From: CBDCPI01 sp965220245
Lineage (GTDB): Bacteria; Chloroflexota; Dehalococcoidia; Lucifugimonadales; UBA3495
DNA length: 64,000 nt
Assembly: GCA_965220245.1 (NCBI GenBank)
Contig: CBDCPI010000006.1
Location: forward strand, 186,001-250,000
Reading direction: 5' to 3'
The first letter of the stretch is position 1, and the number at the start of each line of letters is the position of its first letter. This document shows positions 1 through 8,514 of the stretch, piece by piece. A model generated the notes under the pieces. That model did no database searches. It was not told the origin of the DNA and saw only the letters and a list, made by a program, of their open reading frames with translations. Both the position numbers and the translations under genes were made by a program.

Positions 1-12
1 ATTGATGGCCGG

Positions 13-1278
13 CTAGAGATCAGGCAGCAGGGCAGACGATTTGGCGGTCTCTTCCCACCGCTTGTCGCGCCCAATTTTCTTGGCCTTAACCTCGCCCATC
101 ATTTTGGTGGCTTCGGTATAGATACCCTCGATCATATCCATGGCCGCGCCCTTGCCGAGGTTAGACACGATCACCGTTATGCCGATGGTGTCCGAGGTCC
201 TCCCCGGATAGGTCCCCTTGCGTCGTCCCGCCCCGGGCACTCTTTCGGCCAGGTAGTTGTCCATCATTTCTACGATCTCTTGGGTGGCTTCTTCTTGTGG
301 TCCGGAGAACAGCCCTAGCACATTCTGGGCATCATAGGTGGCGGTTCCGGCTTCCCAATGTTCGCAGTCGACAGACATCTCACCCAGCGCTTGGCTGAGC
401 ACGTTCTGGGCCCGTTCAATTTGGGCCTTGGACGCCGAGAAGTGCTTGCCGTTATGTCCGTTGTTGCCCCTTCCCTTTAGCCTGTCGAAGAAGGACAAGG
501 AACGCTTGGGCACTCGCGATTGGCTTACGCCGATTGCTGTAGGCCCGTGAAGAATACGGATCACATCGTTGGCATCCAGCACTTCGCCGATGAACCTGCG
601 ATCGGTCTCCTCGCCGACACACAGAATGTCCATAAACGAGTCGGCAATCTGCCGGTTTATTTGGCTGTAATTCACGGTCATGGTTTCGTGGCTTCTAACA
701 AACTTCTGATTGTCGATGATGAACACCGCGTCGGCCCTGGAGTTCTCCAGCACTTTCTTCAAGCAGGTAGCGGTATTTATCATGCTGTCGGGGTCGTCAT
801 ACTGGTTGGCGAAGGGCAGGACCAGCATGGCGTAGACGGGCTTGTGGAAGGACTCTTTAAGCATGTCGATAATTACGCCAACCGAGCCGGAGCCGGTGCC
901 CCCGGCCGTCGTGGCGATGACCATGATAGCGTCGGCGTTGGGAACATCACCGTTGTCCCTGATAGTGGTGACGATTTTCTTGGACTCCTTCCTGGCTTGC
1001 TCTGCTCCGTCAGCGTTGACTTTCCCGGCGCCACGACCCCTGAATTCGTCCGTGGTCCCCAGCAAAATCGAGTGGTCATCCGATTGGGGAATGTGTTGCA
1101 GACTGTAAAGGTCTCCGGCTCCCAGGTTGATGGCGAACACGCCCCGGTGGATGGGGTCATTATCTCCACCGGTAAATATCCGAATTCGCCGGTTGTCCCA
1201 CATCCACTTCCCAAGCACCACAAACTCATCGGCAATGTTCGATCCGCCTTGGCCGGTTCCGACGACGACCAGTTTCAT
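13..1278 (-). CDS. Tubulin/FtsZ-like GTPase
   Basis: 421 residues. The N-terminus begins a Rossmann-like GTP-binding fold (VVVGTGQGGSN, residues 5-14), and the tubulin signature loop GGTGSG is at residues 126-131. An LDANDV stretch in the second half resembles the T7 loop that completes the neighbour's GTPase site in FtsZ polymers. FtsZ itself is usually closer to canonical in T1 and T7, and no ftsA, ftsQ or mur gene lies nearby. This may therefore be a divergent FtsZ or a CetZ/FtsZ-like paralogue rather than the main division protein. The start has a strong site (AAGGAGG) about 6 bases upstream. It stands alone, with about 200 bases to the next gene. The fold call is firm; the cellular role is inferred. 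Confidence 0.8.
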   Translation of the reverse strand: MKLVVVGTGQGGSNIADEFVVLGKWMWDNRRIRIFTGGDNDPIHRGVFAINLGAGDLYSLQHIPQSDDHSILLGTTDEFRGRGAGKVNADGAEQARKESKKIVTTIRDNGDVPNADAIMVIATTAGGTGSGSVGVIIDMLKESFHKPVYAMLVLPFANQYDDPDSMINTATCLKKVLENSRADAVFIIDNQKFVRSHETMTVNYSQINRQIADSFMDILCVGEETDRRFIGEVLDANDVIRILHGPTAIGVSQSRVPKRSLSFFDRLKGRGNNGHNGKHFSASKAQIERAQNVLSQALGEMSVDCEHWEAGTATYDAQNVLGLFSGPQEEATQEIVEMMDNYLAERVPGAGRRKGTYPGRTSDTIGITVIVSNLGKGAAMDMIEGIYTEATKMMGEVKAKKIGRDKRWEETAKSSALLPDL

Positions 1279-1431
1279 GCATCCCTCCTTATGTAAGAAT
1301 TCTAGCGGTCACATTAGGCTGAGGCTTACAACCCGATGCTTGCATCTATTGTAGGCAAGCGTCTTTGACAGCTAGCTTTCAAAAAATAACCAATTTTCGC
1401 CAGTTATAGAGAATAGTTCGGAAATACGCAC

Positions 1432-1466
1432 AAAAAATCCCGGTTGGGGCCGGCCCCAACCGGGAT
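1432..1466 (-). terminator. Intrinsic terminator after the lipoprotein pair
   Basis: A perfect 30-base palindrome (1437-1466, arms of 15 bases) lies 20 bases past the stop of the thioredoxin-like lipoprotein gene. On the minus strand it is followed directly by a run of six T. Stem and T-run are both seen in the sequence. Confidence 0.85.
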
Positions 1467-1485
1467 GGATGGACTCGTTACGTGA

Positions 1486-2424
1486 TTAGCTGTCTGATAG
1501 TTCGTGGCGCAGCGCTTGGTCCAGTTCCTCCAAGGTGACGAACCCTTCAAAGCGCTGGGCTATGCGGCCGTTGGCCCCCAAAAGGAAGGTCCAAGACTCG
1601 TTAAACCAGTGGGGAATTTCGCTCAGTCCCCACTCGTGGACCAAACTGTGGAACTTGCCTTTGCTCAAGTCCCCTTGTATCTCGTGAGGATTGTCGTAAA
1701 GCTCCACGTGAATGAAGTTTGCCTTTCCAAGGTGCAGTTCTTTCAGCTCGGATACGGTGTCGACTTGAGGACCGCAGGTGGCGCTGGTGCAAAAGGCGGG
1801 TGTGGCGAATACCACTACCGTTGGCATCCCGGAGATAATCGCCTCGGCAATGGACATTTGGTACAGGTCGAGGTCCGGAGTAAAGTCCGAGGTCAACTCC
1901 TCCAACCCGCTTACGCTGTGAATCGTCTTGCTGAGGCCCAAAGGTGGTAAGCTGCCAATTTCCGGCACACTTACTGCCTCCGCTACCTGCAAATCCAGTT
2001 GAGTGTGGGCTAGCCCCTCGGGACTTTCCACTTCGATTTCAAGACGCCAAGGGCCGGCCCGCTCAAAGGTCAATTCCGTGCTGTACGCGCCGCGCACTCC
2101 ATAGGGCCACAAATGGAAACCGGCAGTCTTTTCCTCGCCGGGAACAGCCCCCTCTCCCAGGAATACGGAGACCACCTTAGCCGTTGGCGCTTTAATTAAC
2201 GACTGGGAGGTAACCAAAAGAAAGGCCACCCGCTGAGACCCCACCCTCAACTGAGTAGTGGCCAAGATTGGCGTTATTGTCTTGGTGTTGGCGGCGGGTG
2301 GCGGGGGAGCGGTAGGTCCGGGAGTTGGGACCGCCGGACTAGCGCAACCCGCGGCTACGACGATAAGCAACGCTATTGCCGCAAAGATGGCGCCGGGACT
2401 TGGCAAGGTAAATCGGCTTCTCAA
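1486..2424 (-). CDS. Thioredoxin-fold lipoprotein
   Basis: 312 residues, TTG start. A hydrophobic signal segment ends in a lipobox (VVAAGC, Cys at about residue 27), followed by a Pro-rich linker, so the protein is probably anchored on the outer face of the cytoplasmic membrane. The C-terminal half contains a thioredoxin-like element, TPAFCTSATCGPQVD, with two cysteines spaced C-x4-C rather than C-x2-C. A beta-rich domain of unknown role lies between. It starts 5 bases after the stop of the upstream redoxin gene, so the two form an operon closed by the terminator at 1432-1466. A role in extracytoplasmic thiol redox is inferred; the substrate is unknown. Confidence 0.7.
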   Translation of the reverse strand: MRSRFTLPSPGAIFAAIALLIVVAAGCASPAVPTPGPTAPPPPAANTKTITPILATTQLRVGSQRVAFLLVTSQSLIKAPTAKVVSVFLGEGAVPGEEKTAGFHLWPYGVRGAYSTELTFERAGPWRLEIEVESPEGLAHTQLDLQVAEAVSVPEIGSLPPLGLSKTIHSVSGLEELTSDFTPDLDLYQMSIAEAIISGMPTVVVFATPAFCTSATCGPQVDTVSELKELHLGKANFIHVELYDNPHEIQGDLSKGKFHSLVHEWGLSEIPHWFNESWTFLLGANGRIAQRFEGFVTLEELDQALRHELSDS

Positions 2425-2429
2425 AACGC

Positions 2430-4070
2430 TTACGGACCCTCCGAGTACGCTCCGAAGGTAAAGGCGAAGAGCGCAAAGTCTGGCGAGTTGGAGCTGAGGA
2501 CCAGCTCATGGACCCCGAACTCGGGTAGGGCCACTACCTCATACATGCGGCCGCGGTCCACCGTAAAATAGCTGCGGCCATCGTCCACCATCAGGTCGGC
2601 GCCCGCTTCCTCAGGCAGTAGAGGACGGCCATCAATGGTCACTTGTACCTCGAAGGACTGGTTGCCCTCCGGATCGACGACCGCATTTACACTGCTGGCG
2701 GCAAACTTGAGAGCTATATAGTCCGAATAGTCATCGGTCTCCCGGGCATGATGGAGCTTTTCCAGTCCGTTGGTCCAAGGGCCTTGGAGATAAAGGAAAT
2801 GGTTCTGATGGTCGCCAGGGTCAGTGTAGTCCAACGTTTGTGAGTGGCTATTATAGTACTCGGGATGGGCCACGTAGACGCCCCGGGGCGAGTTGTTCCG
2901 GTCATAGCCTCCGTAGATCTCCCGCGTAATGCGGGAAGCGCGGTCCCCGGAATAGGCCCGAGAGTCTGCCCTCGGGTCCGGCGCGGTGCTTACTTCGATG
3001 TCCCCTAAATCGGCCCCGGTCTCTTCCAGCAGTTGCCGAATCAGTTCCTCGGTTTCTACGTAGGCGCCCTCGCCAAAGTGGGTGTACCGCACCGTACCCG
3101 TGAGGTCTATCAAATATTTGGCGGGCCAATAGCGGTTGCCATAAGCCCTCCAGGTGCCATAGTCATTGTCTTGGGCGATGGGCCAGTCCAAGTCCGCCTC
3201 ATCGGCGTTGAGTTCAACGTTCTCCATTACCTTTTCAAACTCAAACTCGGGGGTGTGCACTCCCACTATAACCAGACCCCGGTCGGCGTACTTGGCGTGC
3301 CAGTCCTTCAGATAGGGAAAGGTGCGAATACAATTAACGCAGGTGTAGGTCCAAAAGTCCACCAACACCACCTTTCCTCGCAAGTCCTCCATCTTAAGCG
3401 GCTCTGAATTTATCCAAGCGGTGATTCCGGTAAAGTCGGGGGCATGGTCACCGACCGCTCCCCCGACAGACCGGTCGTCGGCCATGCTCTGGGATGGCTC
3501 TGGCGTTGGGGTCGCCTCGAGGGCCTCTGTCGGGTCGGGTTCCTTGGCTTGTGGTTGCGGGGTGGGAGAGGGGCCGGCTAGTGGCGCCCCCTCCTCTGGC
3601 TTGGAATCCATGTCCGAGCCGGAGGCCGACTGACTATCGTCTTGACTATCGCCGGCTGATTGCGGCGGCCGGGTTGCCTCCGGTTTGGAGGACTCCGGCG
3701 ACGCTTGCGGTCGAGTATCCGGCGTAGCCGGTGGCTTCGTCGCCTTCTCGGTAGCTGGTTGGGACTGGGTTGGCTCCGCTGCCGCACCCGTCGTTGGTTG
3801 GGGCCCGCCGCCACCGCAGGCGACCGCCAAAAGCAGCGCCATGGTAACCACAGCCAGAGCCAAAGTTGCGCCGGGAATACTTGCCGAAAGGTTTCTAAGA
3901 GGCTGTGGGCAAAGTTCCCTCTCCCCGCGGGAGAGGGCTAGGGTGAGGAGCGTACCCCAAGGATCCAGGTATGGCAAACTTGGCTTATGGGAAGCATTTC
4001 CCCTCATCCTAACCTTCTCCCCAAGGGAGAAGGGATTTCTAACACACCGTCCAAGAGGTCTAATTGGCAT
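2430..4070 (-). CDS. DipZ/TlpA-type redoxin lipoprotein
   Basis: The open frame covers 546 codons. A lipobox-like segment (ALLLAVACGGG, Cys about residue 85) is followed by a long Pro/Glu/Ser-rich linker. Then comes a TlpA/AhpC-type domain with the redox motif WTYTCVNC, and a C-terminal beta-domain like that of DipZ proteins. It probably acts outside the membrane as a thiol-disulfide oxidoreductase or redox receptor. The start is uncertain: codons 1 to about 57 are translation of a family A palindromic repeat (3897-4060), so the native start is more likely close to the signal segment, for example near 3842-3860. It is the first gene of a two-gene operon with the lipoprotein downstream. Confidence 0.75.
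   Translation of the reverse strand: MPIRPLGRCVRNPFSLGEKVRMRGNASHKPSLPYLDPWGTLLTLALSRGERELCPQPLRNLSASIPGATLALAVVTMALLLAVACGGGGPQPTTGAAAEPTQSQPATEKATKPPATPDTRPQASPESSKPEATRPPQSAGDSQDDSQSASGSDMDSKPEEGAPLAGPSPTPQPQAKEPDPTEALEATPTPEPSQSMADDRSVGGAVGDHAPDFTGITAWINSEPLKMEDLRGKVVLVDFWTYTCVNCIRTFPYLKDWHAKYADRGLVIVGVHTPEFEFEKVMENVELNADEADLDWPIAQDNDYGTWRAYGNRYWPAKYLIDLTGTVRYTHFGEGAYVETEELIRQLLEETGADLGDIEVSTAPDPRADSRAYSGDRASRITREIYGGYDRNNSPRGVYVAHPEYYNSHSQTLDYTDPGDHQNHFLYLQGPWTNGLEKLHHARETDDYSDYIALKFAASSVNAVVDPEGNQSFEVQVTIDGRPLLPEEAGADLMVDDGRSYFTVDRGRMYEVVALPEFGVHELVLSSNSPDFALFAFTFGAYSEGP
3897..4060. repeat. Family A palindromic repeat, copy 1
   Basis: Two diverging hairpins (CCCTCTCC...GGGAGAGG, then CCTTCTCC...GGGAGAAGG) separated by about 60 bases. 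The same layout recurs at 41420-41449 plus 42782-42897, and a shorter form at 28795-28876. This copy overlaps the 5' end of the redoxin gene. Confidence 0.7.
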
Positions 4071-4419
4071 ATTTTATTCCTGTTGTTGGATGCCCGGTGA
4101 CAACGAGGCAGTTAGGTCACTACCCGGCAGTGTAGAATGCTGGACTCTAACCCCTTGCAGACATGCACCCAAACCGAATGTTATGGTTCTAAACAGCAAT
4201 ACGCTCGGAATGCCCCAATCGGATGCAGTACTGCTTAAGAAGGATGTCCGGGCCAAGTCTTTAGACGCCCCCGCAGAGATGCTGTCTCGCTTATAATGGA
4301 CACGTTGTTGTAGACGGATTTTAGCTTACCCTGTGGCGAGGTCATAGCGAATACTTAGAGACTTGGTTACGGCTCCGGGTGTCCTTGCCGCCCAGGTTAT
4401 TCTCATGGAGGCTACCCTA

Positions 4420-4917
4420 ATGGAACTCAAATATCACCTTATGCAATGTGATTTGGGCTGGATTGCTTTGTTGAGTGCGGGTCATGGCCTGCGCCGGTTA
4501 AGTCTCCAGCCAACACCCCAAGAGGCGCTTGATGGTCTGGGCGCTGATTTGGATCGGTCGGTGCACGACCCTGCTTGCTTCGCCGACGTGCAAGAATTGC
4601 TAGAGAAGTATATGCAAGGAGACCGCCAAGCCTTGGATGAGATCGAGTTGGACCTCTCCGACGCGCCGCCTTTCTTCAGCGCCGCTTGGACTGCCTGCCG
4701 GAGCATCCCGCCTGGGGAGACCAGAAGCTACGCTTGGCTGGCCGCCGAAGCGGGTAGGCCCTTGGCGGTGCGGGCTGCCGGGCAAGCGATGGCCCGGAAC
4801 CGCTTTCCTCTCATCATACCGTGCCACCGGGTGATCGCCAGCGATGGGGACCTGCGGGGCTACGGAGCTGGAGGGCTCCAGGTAAAGGCGGAGCTTTTGC
4901 AGCGGGAAAGTGTTTGA
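4420..4917 (+). CDS. ogt: Methylated-DNA-protein cysteine methyltransferase
   Basis: 165 residues. Repairs O6-alkylguanine by transferring the alkyl group to its own cysteine. The family motif IPCHRV is present (acceptor Cys at residue 135), preceded by the DNA-binding winged-helix region (TRSYAWLAAEAG) and followed by the conserved GYGAGG-x-x-K segment. The ATG at 4420 is chosen because GGAGG ends 8 bases upstream; an in-frame ATG exists at 4363 without such a site. The N-terminal domain is short and divergent, as is usual. It is not obviously in an operon; the hydrolase gene follows about 75 bases later on the same strand. Confidence 0.88.
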   Translation: MELKYHLMQCDLGWIALLSAGHGLRRLSLQPTPQEALDGLGADLDRSVHDPACFADVQELLEKYMQGDRQALDEIELDLSDAPPFFSAAWTACRSIPPGETRSYAWLAAEAGRPLAVRAAGQAMARNRFPLIIPCHRVIASDGDLRGYGAGGLQVKAELLQRESV

Positions 4918-4994
4918 AATACTTGCTATGGTGTCTTAAGCCCCCGATAATTTGACCGTAGGACTCGGTCCCAGGCGGTTTGGGAGTTTGTGAT

Positions 4995-5873
4995 ATGCAA
5001 CGAGAAGGCTCGAACTTGGTCCAGCCGGTGGAAAAGTGGGAAGACGTCGTCGGCCTCCGCATGCGTTATCTCGATTGGGGTGGCGACGGCCCCCCGATTG
5101 TTGCCTTGCATGGATTAGCCTCTTCATGCCACTGGTACGAGTTTATCGCCTCTCTTCTGTGTGACGAGTACCGGATCGTAGCGCCGGACCAGCGCGGGCA
5201 CGGCCAGACTACCCAAGCCAAGAGCGGGTACAATTGGGAGTCCCTGGCCTCCGACGCTGCGGCCTTCATGGGAAACTTGGACATCGACCAAGCCGCGGTT
5301 CTGGGCCACTCTTGGGGAGGCCATGTGGCCGCCTCGTTGGCGGCGTATCATCCGGAGCGGGTGAGCAAACTCGTAATGATCGACGGCGGGTTTTTGGACG
5401 CAACGCTCGGCGCCGAGCCAACCTGGGAGAGCTTTTCCCACCGGGTGCGGCCCCGGGATGTGACCGGAAACCGTGAGGAATTCTTGGACCGTTTGCGGGT
5501 CCAGCTAGCCGATTGCTGGAGTGGAGACCTAGAGCGCATTGTGCAGACCATGGTCTACGCGGACGAAGAAGGCCAGATTCAAGACATCCTCCGGCCGGAC
5601 AACCACGCTCAAGTAATTCGAACGATGTGGGACTACCCGCCTTCGGCGGTGTTGCCAAAGGTAAAATGCCCCACGTTGATCGTTCCCGCGGGTCCGACCC
5701 CGGAACGGGCGAACTCCGACTACGCTCAGCGGCGCCGAGTAATGGTGGCGTCGGCCGAGAATTACCTAGAGAACTGCCGGGTAAATTGGATACCCGAAAC
5801 TATCCACGATATTGGTTATCATAAGCCGGTGGAGTTGGCCCGAGTCATCCGGGAATTCCTGAACGAGTCATGA
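4995..5873 (+). CDS. Alpha/beta hydrolase
   Basis: 292 residues from ATG; a TTG at 4980 in frame is an alternative start. The oxyanion motif LHGLAS is near residue 40, the nucleophile elbow GHSWGG carries the Ser (residue 106), and an acid and a C-terminal His (ETIHDIGYH) complete a Ser-Asp-His triad. The size and the motif order RGHGQT...GHSWGGH fit small esterases, epoxide or C-C bond hydrolases and haloperoxidase-like enzymes of this superfamily; the substrate cannot be read from sequence. About 220 bases separate it from the radical SAM gene downstream. Confidence 0.78.
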   Translation: MQREGSNLVQPVEKWEDVVGLRMRYLDWGGDGPPIVALHGLASSCHWYEFIASLLCDEYRIVAPDQRGHGQTTQAKSGYNWESLASDAAAFMGNLDIDQAAVLGHSWGGHVAASLAAYHPERVSKLVMIDGGFLDATLGAEPTWESFSHRVRPRDVTGNREEFLDRLRVQLADCWSGDLERIVQTMVYADEEGQIQDILRPDNHAQVIRTMWDYPPSAVLPKVKCPTLIVPAGPTPERANSDYAQRRRVMVASAENYLENCRVNWIPETIHDIGYHKPVELARVIREFLNES

Positions 5874-6011
5874 CCTCAAGTCTCCCGGCCACCTCTTTGG
5901 AGGCTGCATTTCACCCGCGCAATAGCCGCAAGACCCTGGGCTTTGTGCCGGTGAGGGCGCCTACCAGTGGCGCCGGTAGGGCAAATAAGGAATTACCCGC
6001 CCGGAGAATCA

Positions 6012-6040
6012 TTGACAGAAAGGGTAGACTCGGTTAGTTT
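6012..6040 (+). promoter_or_regulatory. Candidate sigma-70 promoter for the radical SAM gene
   Basis: TTGACA at 6012-6017, a 17-base spacer and a weak -10 (TAGTTT, 3 of 6) at 6035-6040, about 55 bases before the GTG start. The perfect -35 is the main support. Confidence 0.4.
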
Positions 6041-6094
6041 TGAGACCTCCGCCCTGCCAAGGGCAAAATACGTCGTCCGCAAAGAGGTTGTTGG

Positions 6095-7630
6095 GTGAAC
6101 ATAAAGAAAGTCAGCTTTATCAGCCCCGAGTTGCCTTATTGGAACCTCGTGACCCATGCGCTGTTTCCTGAGTATGGCATGCCCCTTGTGGCGACTATTG
6201 TTAGAAACGCCGGGTACGACGTGAAGGCCTACGTGGAGCATATTGGGCCCATCAAATGGGATGATGTGCTCGAGTCGGACGCTGTCTGCTTTCACTCTTT
6301 CAGTTCCACAATGCCCAAGACGGTCGAATACATCAACAAGATCAAGTCCGCTCGACCAGACATGCCGATAGTGATTGGTGGGACCCACGCTTCGGTCATG
6401 TCCGAAGACACGCTCCAGTACTGTGACGTGGTGGTGCGGAAAGAAGGAGACGAGACGCTGCCCGAGGTGCTGGCGGCTTGGAACAACGGCGGCGACTTGA
6501 GCAAGATTCTGGGAATCTCTTACTGGGACAACGGCCGGGTCAAGAATAACCCGGACCGGCCCTTTACTCAGGAATTCGAAACTATCCCGGACTTGGAACT
6601 CATTCAAGGGTATATGGACTGGCCCCGGTGGAAACTGCTAAAGAAGCTGAAGATGCGCTGGCAGCTCTTGCAGACTAGCCGGGGTTGCCCCTACGATTGT
6701 TCGTTTTGTATCGCCCCAAGGGAGTTGGGCCGAGCTTACCGGTTGCGCAGCATAGACAATATCATCGAGGACATCAAATACCAGCAACAACTGGTGGGCA
6801 CCAAGTATTTCTTCTTGGTGGACAATCACTTCACGGTTAACCGGCAACGCACCAAGGACCTGCTCAACCGGATCATCGAAGAAGGGATCAAGTGGTACGG
6901 CATCTGCTTCACCCGCATGGAGGTAGCCCGGGACGAAGAGTTGCTTGCCCTGTTGAAGAAAGCCCAGATCAATACTTTGTACATGGGCTTGGAGTCCTTC
7001 GACAACAACGTACTGAAGCTGCTCAATAAAGCCCAGACCCAAGAGGGACTGCGGAAATCCCTGGCGGCGATCAAGTCTCACGGGCTGCGTGTGTTGGGCT
7101 CCTTCGTCATGGGCTCCGACGAAGACACTGTGGAGACCATCAGGTCTACTATCCAGTCGGCCATCGAAATCGATATCGACTACGTGGCCCTGTTCCCGTT
7201 GAGTGGCTACCCGGAATACAATTCTCCCAACATTCCCATAAACCGCTTCTTCTTGCCGAGTTGGGACCGGCTGGATGGGACATTCGTGATGTTCCTGCCC
7301 AAGAACATGAAGCCCAGCACCTTGCAAAAGGAAATCAACCGGGCTTACAAGGAATTCTACGGGCCCAAGCAGGTGTTACGCCGGTTTGCCCGCGGTGACT
7401 TCTGGTGCGGCCTCAAGCGTATTGCCTACAACTACTGGTGCTGGGAAATCCGGCGGAGCACTTCCAAGTGGATCAAGTACTTGGAGAGCGTCGAAGGCCG
7501 CTACTACGATGAAAACGAGAAGCTAATCGAGGAAAAGCTGGGGGAGGAGGGAATCCACCCGGCCAAGTACCCGGGGTCTCACATGGCGGCCGGTCTGGAG
7601 CGAGCTACTATCACCATGGCGGGGGACTAA
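6095..7630 (+). CDS. B12-binding radical SAM enzyme
   Basis: 511 residues, GTG start. Residues 1 to about 135 form a cobalamin-binding-like Rossmann domain (IVIGGTHASV), followed by a radical SAM core with the cluster motif C-x3-C-x2-C at C198, C202 and C205. The C-terminal third has the region typical of the BchE/HpnJ/HpnR/P-methylase group. These enzymes use SAM, a 4Fe-4S cluster and often cobalamin to methylate or rearrange unactivated carbons. The particular substrate (lipid, hopanoid, porphyrin or natural product) cannot be assigned. There are no clear pathway neighbours: a hydrolase lies upstream and a small coiled-coil gene downstream. Confidence 0.82.
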   Translation: MNIKKVSFISPELPYWNLVTHALFPEYGMPLVATIVRNAGYDVKAYVEHIGPIKWDDVLESDAVCFHSFSSTMPKTVEYINKIKSARPDMPIVIGGTHASVMSEDTLQYCDVVVRKEGDETLPEVLAAWNNGGDLSKILGISYWDNGRVKNNPDRPFTQEFETIPDLELIQGYMDWPRWKLLKKLKMRWQLLQTSRGCPYDCSFCIAPRELGRAYRLRSIDNIIEDIKYQQQLVGTKYFFLVDNHFTVNRQRTKDLLNRIIEEGIKWYGICFTRMEVARDEELLALLKKAQINTLYMGLESFDNNVLKLLNKAQTQEGLRKSLAAIKSHGLRVLGSFVMGSDEDTVETIRSTIQSAIEIDIDYVALFPLSGYPEYNSPNIPINRFFLPSWDRLDGTFVMFLPKNMKPSTLQKEINRAYKEFYGPKQVLRRFARGDFWCGLKRIAYNYWCWEIRRSTSKWIKYLESVEGRYYDENEKLIEEKLGEEGIHPAKYPGSHMAAGLERATITMAGD

Positions 7631-7762
7631 CCTCGCCGGGTGGCTTCAATCTTACATAACCTGCTTACCTAACCTGAGTTCGGGAAGATATGAACACTGA
7701 ACCGGGGGCTGAAGCCGCCGGTTTGAGAAGTGGAGAGACGGCCTTTTCCGAGGTGATAGAGT

Positions 7763-8086
7763 ATGGCAATCGAGCAGCGGGTTAGCCGCCTGGAGGGGGC
7801 ATACGAGCAGGTGGACCGCAGGCTGGAATCTCTGGACGGGCAGTTGTCTGAGTTGCGCGCCGAGATGAACCAAGGCTTCAATGGTCTCCGTACCGAGATG
7901 AACCAAGGCATCAATGGTCTCCGTACCGAGATGAACCAAGGCATCAATGGTCTCCGTACCGAGATGAACCAAGGCATCAATGGTCTCCGTACCGAGATGA
8001 ACAGCCGGTTCAACAACATGTATATTATCATCGGGGCCTCATGGGTCACGTTGATCGGCGCGATGATCGGGCTGTACTTCAAGTAG
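7763..8086 (+). CDS. Tail-anchored coiled-coil protein with 11-residue repeats
   Basis: 107 residues. Residues 1-30 are a heptad-type coiled coil. Four 11-residue repeats (EMNQGINGLRT type) follow, encoded by four 33-base direct repeats at 7862-7993 with almost no base differences. One hydrophobic segment at the C-terminus (about 86-105) should anchor it in the membrane. An 11-residue period suits a right-handed coiled coil. Two other small proteins in this window share a coiled-coil plus one-TM plan (17082-17507 and 37100-37300) but differ in sequence. No function is known to me. Confidence 0.6.
   Translation: MAIEQRVSRLEGAYEQVDRRLESLDGQLSELRAEMNQGFNGLRTEMNQGINGLRTEMNQGINGLRTEMNQGINGLRTEMNSRFNNMYIIIGASWVTLIGAMIGLYFK
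7862..7993 (+). repeat. Four 33-base coding repeats
   Basis: Four head-to-tail copies of a 33-base unit starting GAGATGAACCAAGGC. Copies 2-4 appear identical, and copy 1 differs at one visible place. They are in frame and encode the 11-residue repeats of the surrounding gene. Confidence 0.9.
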
Positions 8087-8514
8087 TGGCAGGCGGCTCT
8101 CCAGGCAAGCGTGGAGACCGCTGAGGGCAGTCGACTACGACCACACGCTTGAACTGTAGCCGCCGACAAACGAACCTCTTGGCATCGTCACTCACGTCTG
8201 GCTTCGGTTTGATCAGATGGTCGAAAACTAGCGTGCCGCCGGACCTTAGCACCCGGTAGGCCTCCCGCAGCGCCGCTGCCTTATCGTGGATGTGATAGAA
8301 AGTGGCTTGGCTCCAAACGTGACTAAAAGAGGCGCTTTCTAAGGGTCAGTTACTGGCTGACCCTTTTAGTACTACAGTCGCAGATGGTCGGTTGGAGTGT
8401 TGGGCGGTCTTGAAAATCGCAATGCCTAGCTACGGCCAACGTCTCTGCTCTCAGTGAAACTAAGCTAATTTGAGGCCGCAAGTACCGAGTTAGCGTTAGT
8501 GCGGCTGTAGTATT
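8087..8514. other. Gene-free stretch before the IS5-type element
   Basis: Apart from the methyltransferase remnant (8170-8345), it holds a perfect 9-base stem hairpin at 8341-8365 (AAGGGTCAG / CTGACCCTT, 7-base loop). Nothing recognisable lies between 8366 and 8514. Confidence 0.5.
8170..8345 (-). pseudogene. Remnant of a class I SAM methyltransferase
   Basis: Read on the minus strand, this stretch encodes about 58 residues matching the C-terminal half of a class I methyltransferase, with motifs VWSQATFYHI, ALREAYRVLRSGG and TLVFDHLI. An in-frame TGA stands immediately upstream (8346-8348), and no SAM-binding GxGxG part is found before it. The 5' half is lost. The IS5-type element lies less than 200 bases away and may be linked to the loss. 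Confidence 0.6.

Noticed and set aside
873..1296. Large open frames opposite the FtsZ-like, DnaE and other long genes
   Set aside because: They are antisense shadows of conserved proteins in GC-rich DNA, with no homology pattern or ribosome site.
5874..6094. Cobalamin riboswitch upstream of the B12-radical SAM gene
   Set aside because: I could not find the conserved B12-box sequence; only a small hairpin near 5960 is present.
7862..7993. Possible CRISPR or spacer array
   Set aside because: The 33-base units are contiguous, have no unique spacers and lie in frame inside a coiled-coil gene.
8341..8365. Intrinsic terminator
   Set aside because: A perfect stem, but only short T/A tracts and no complete gene directly upstream on either strand.
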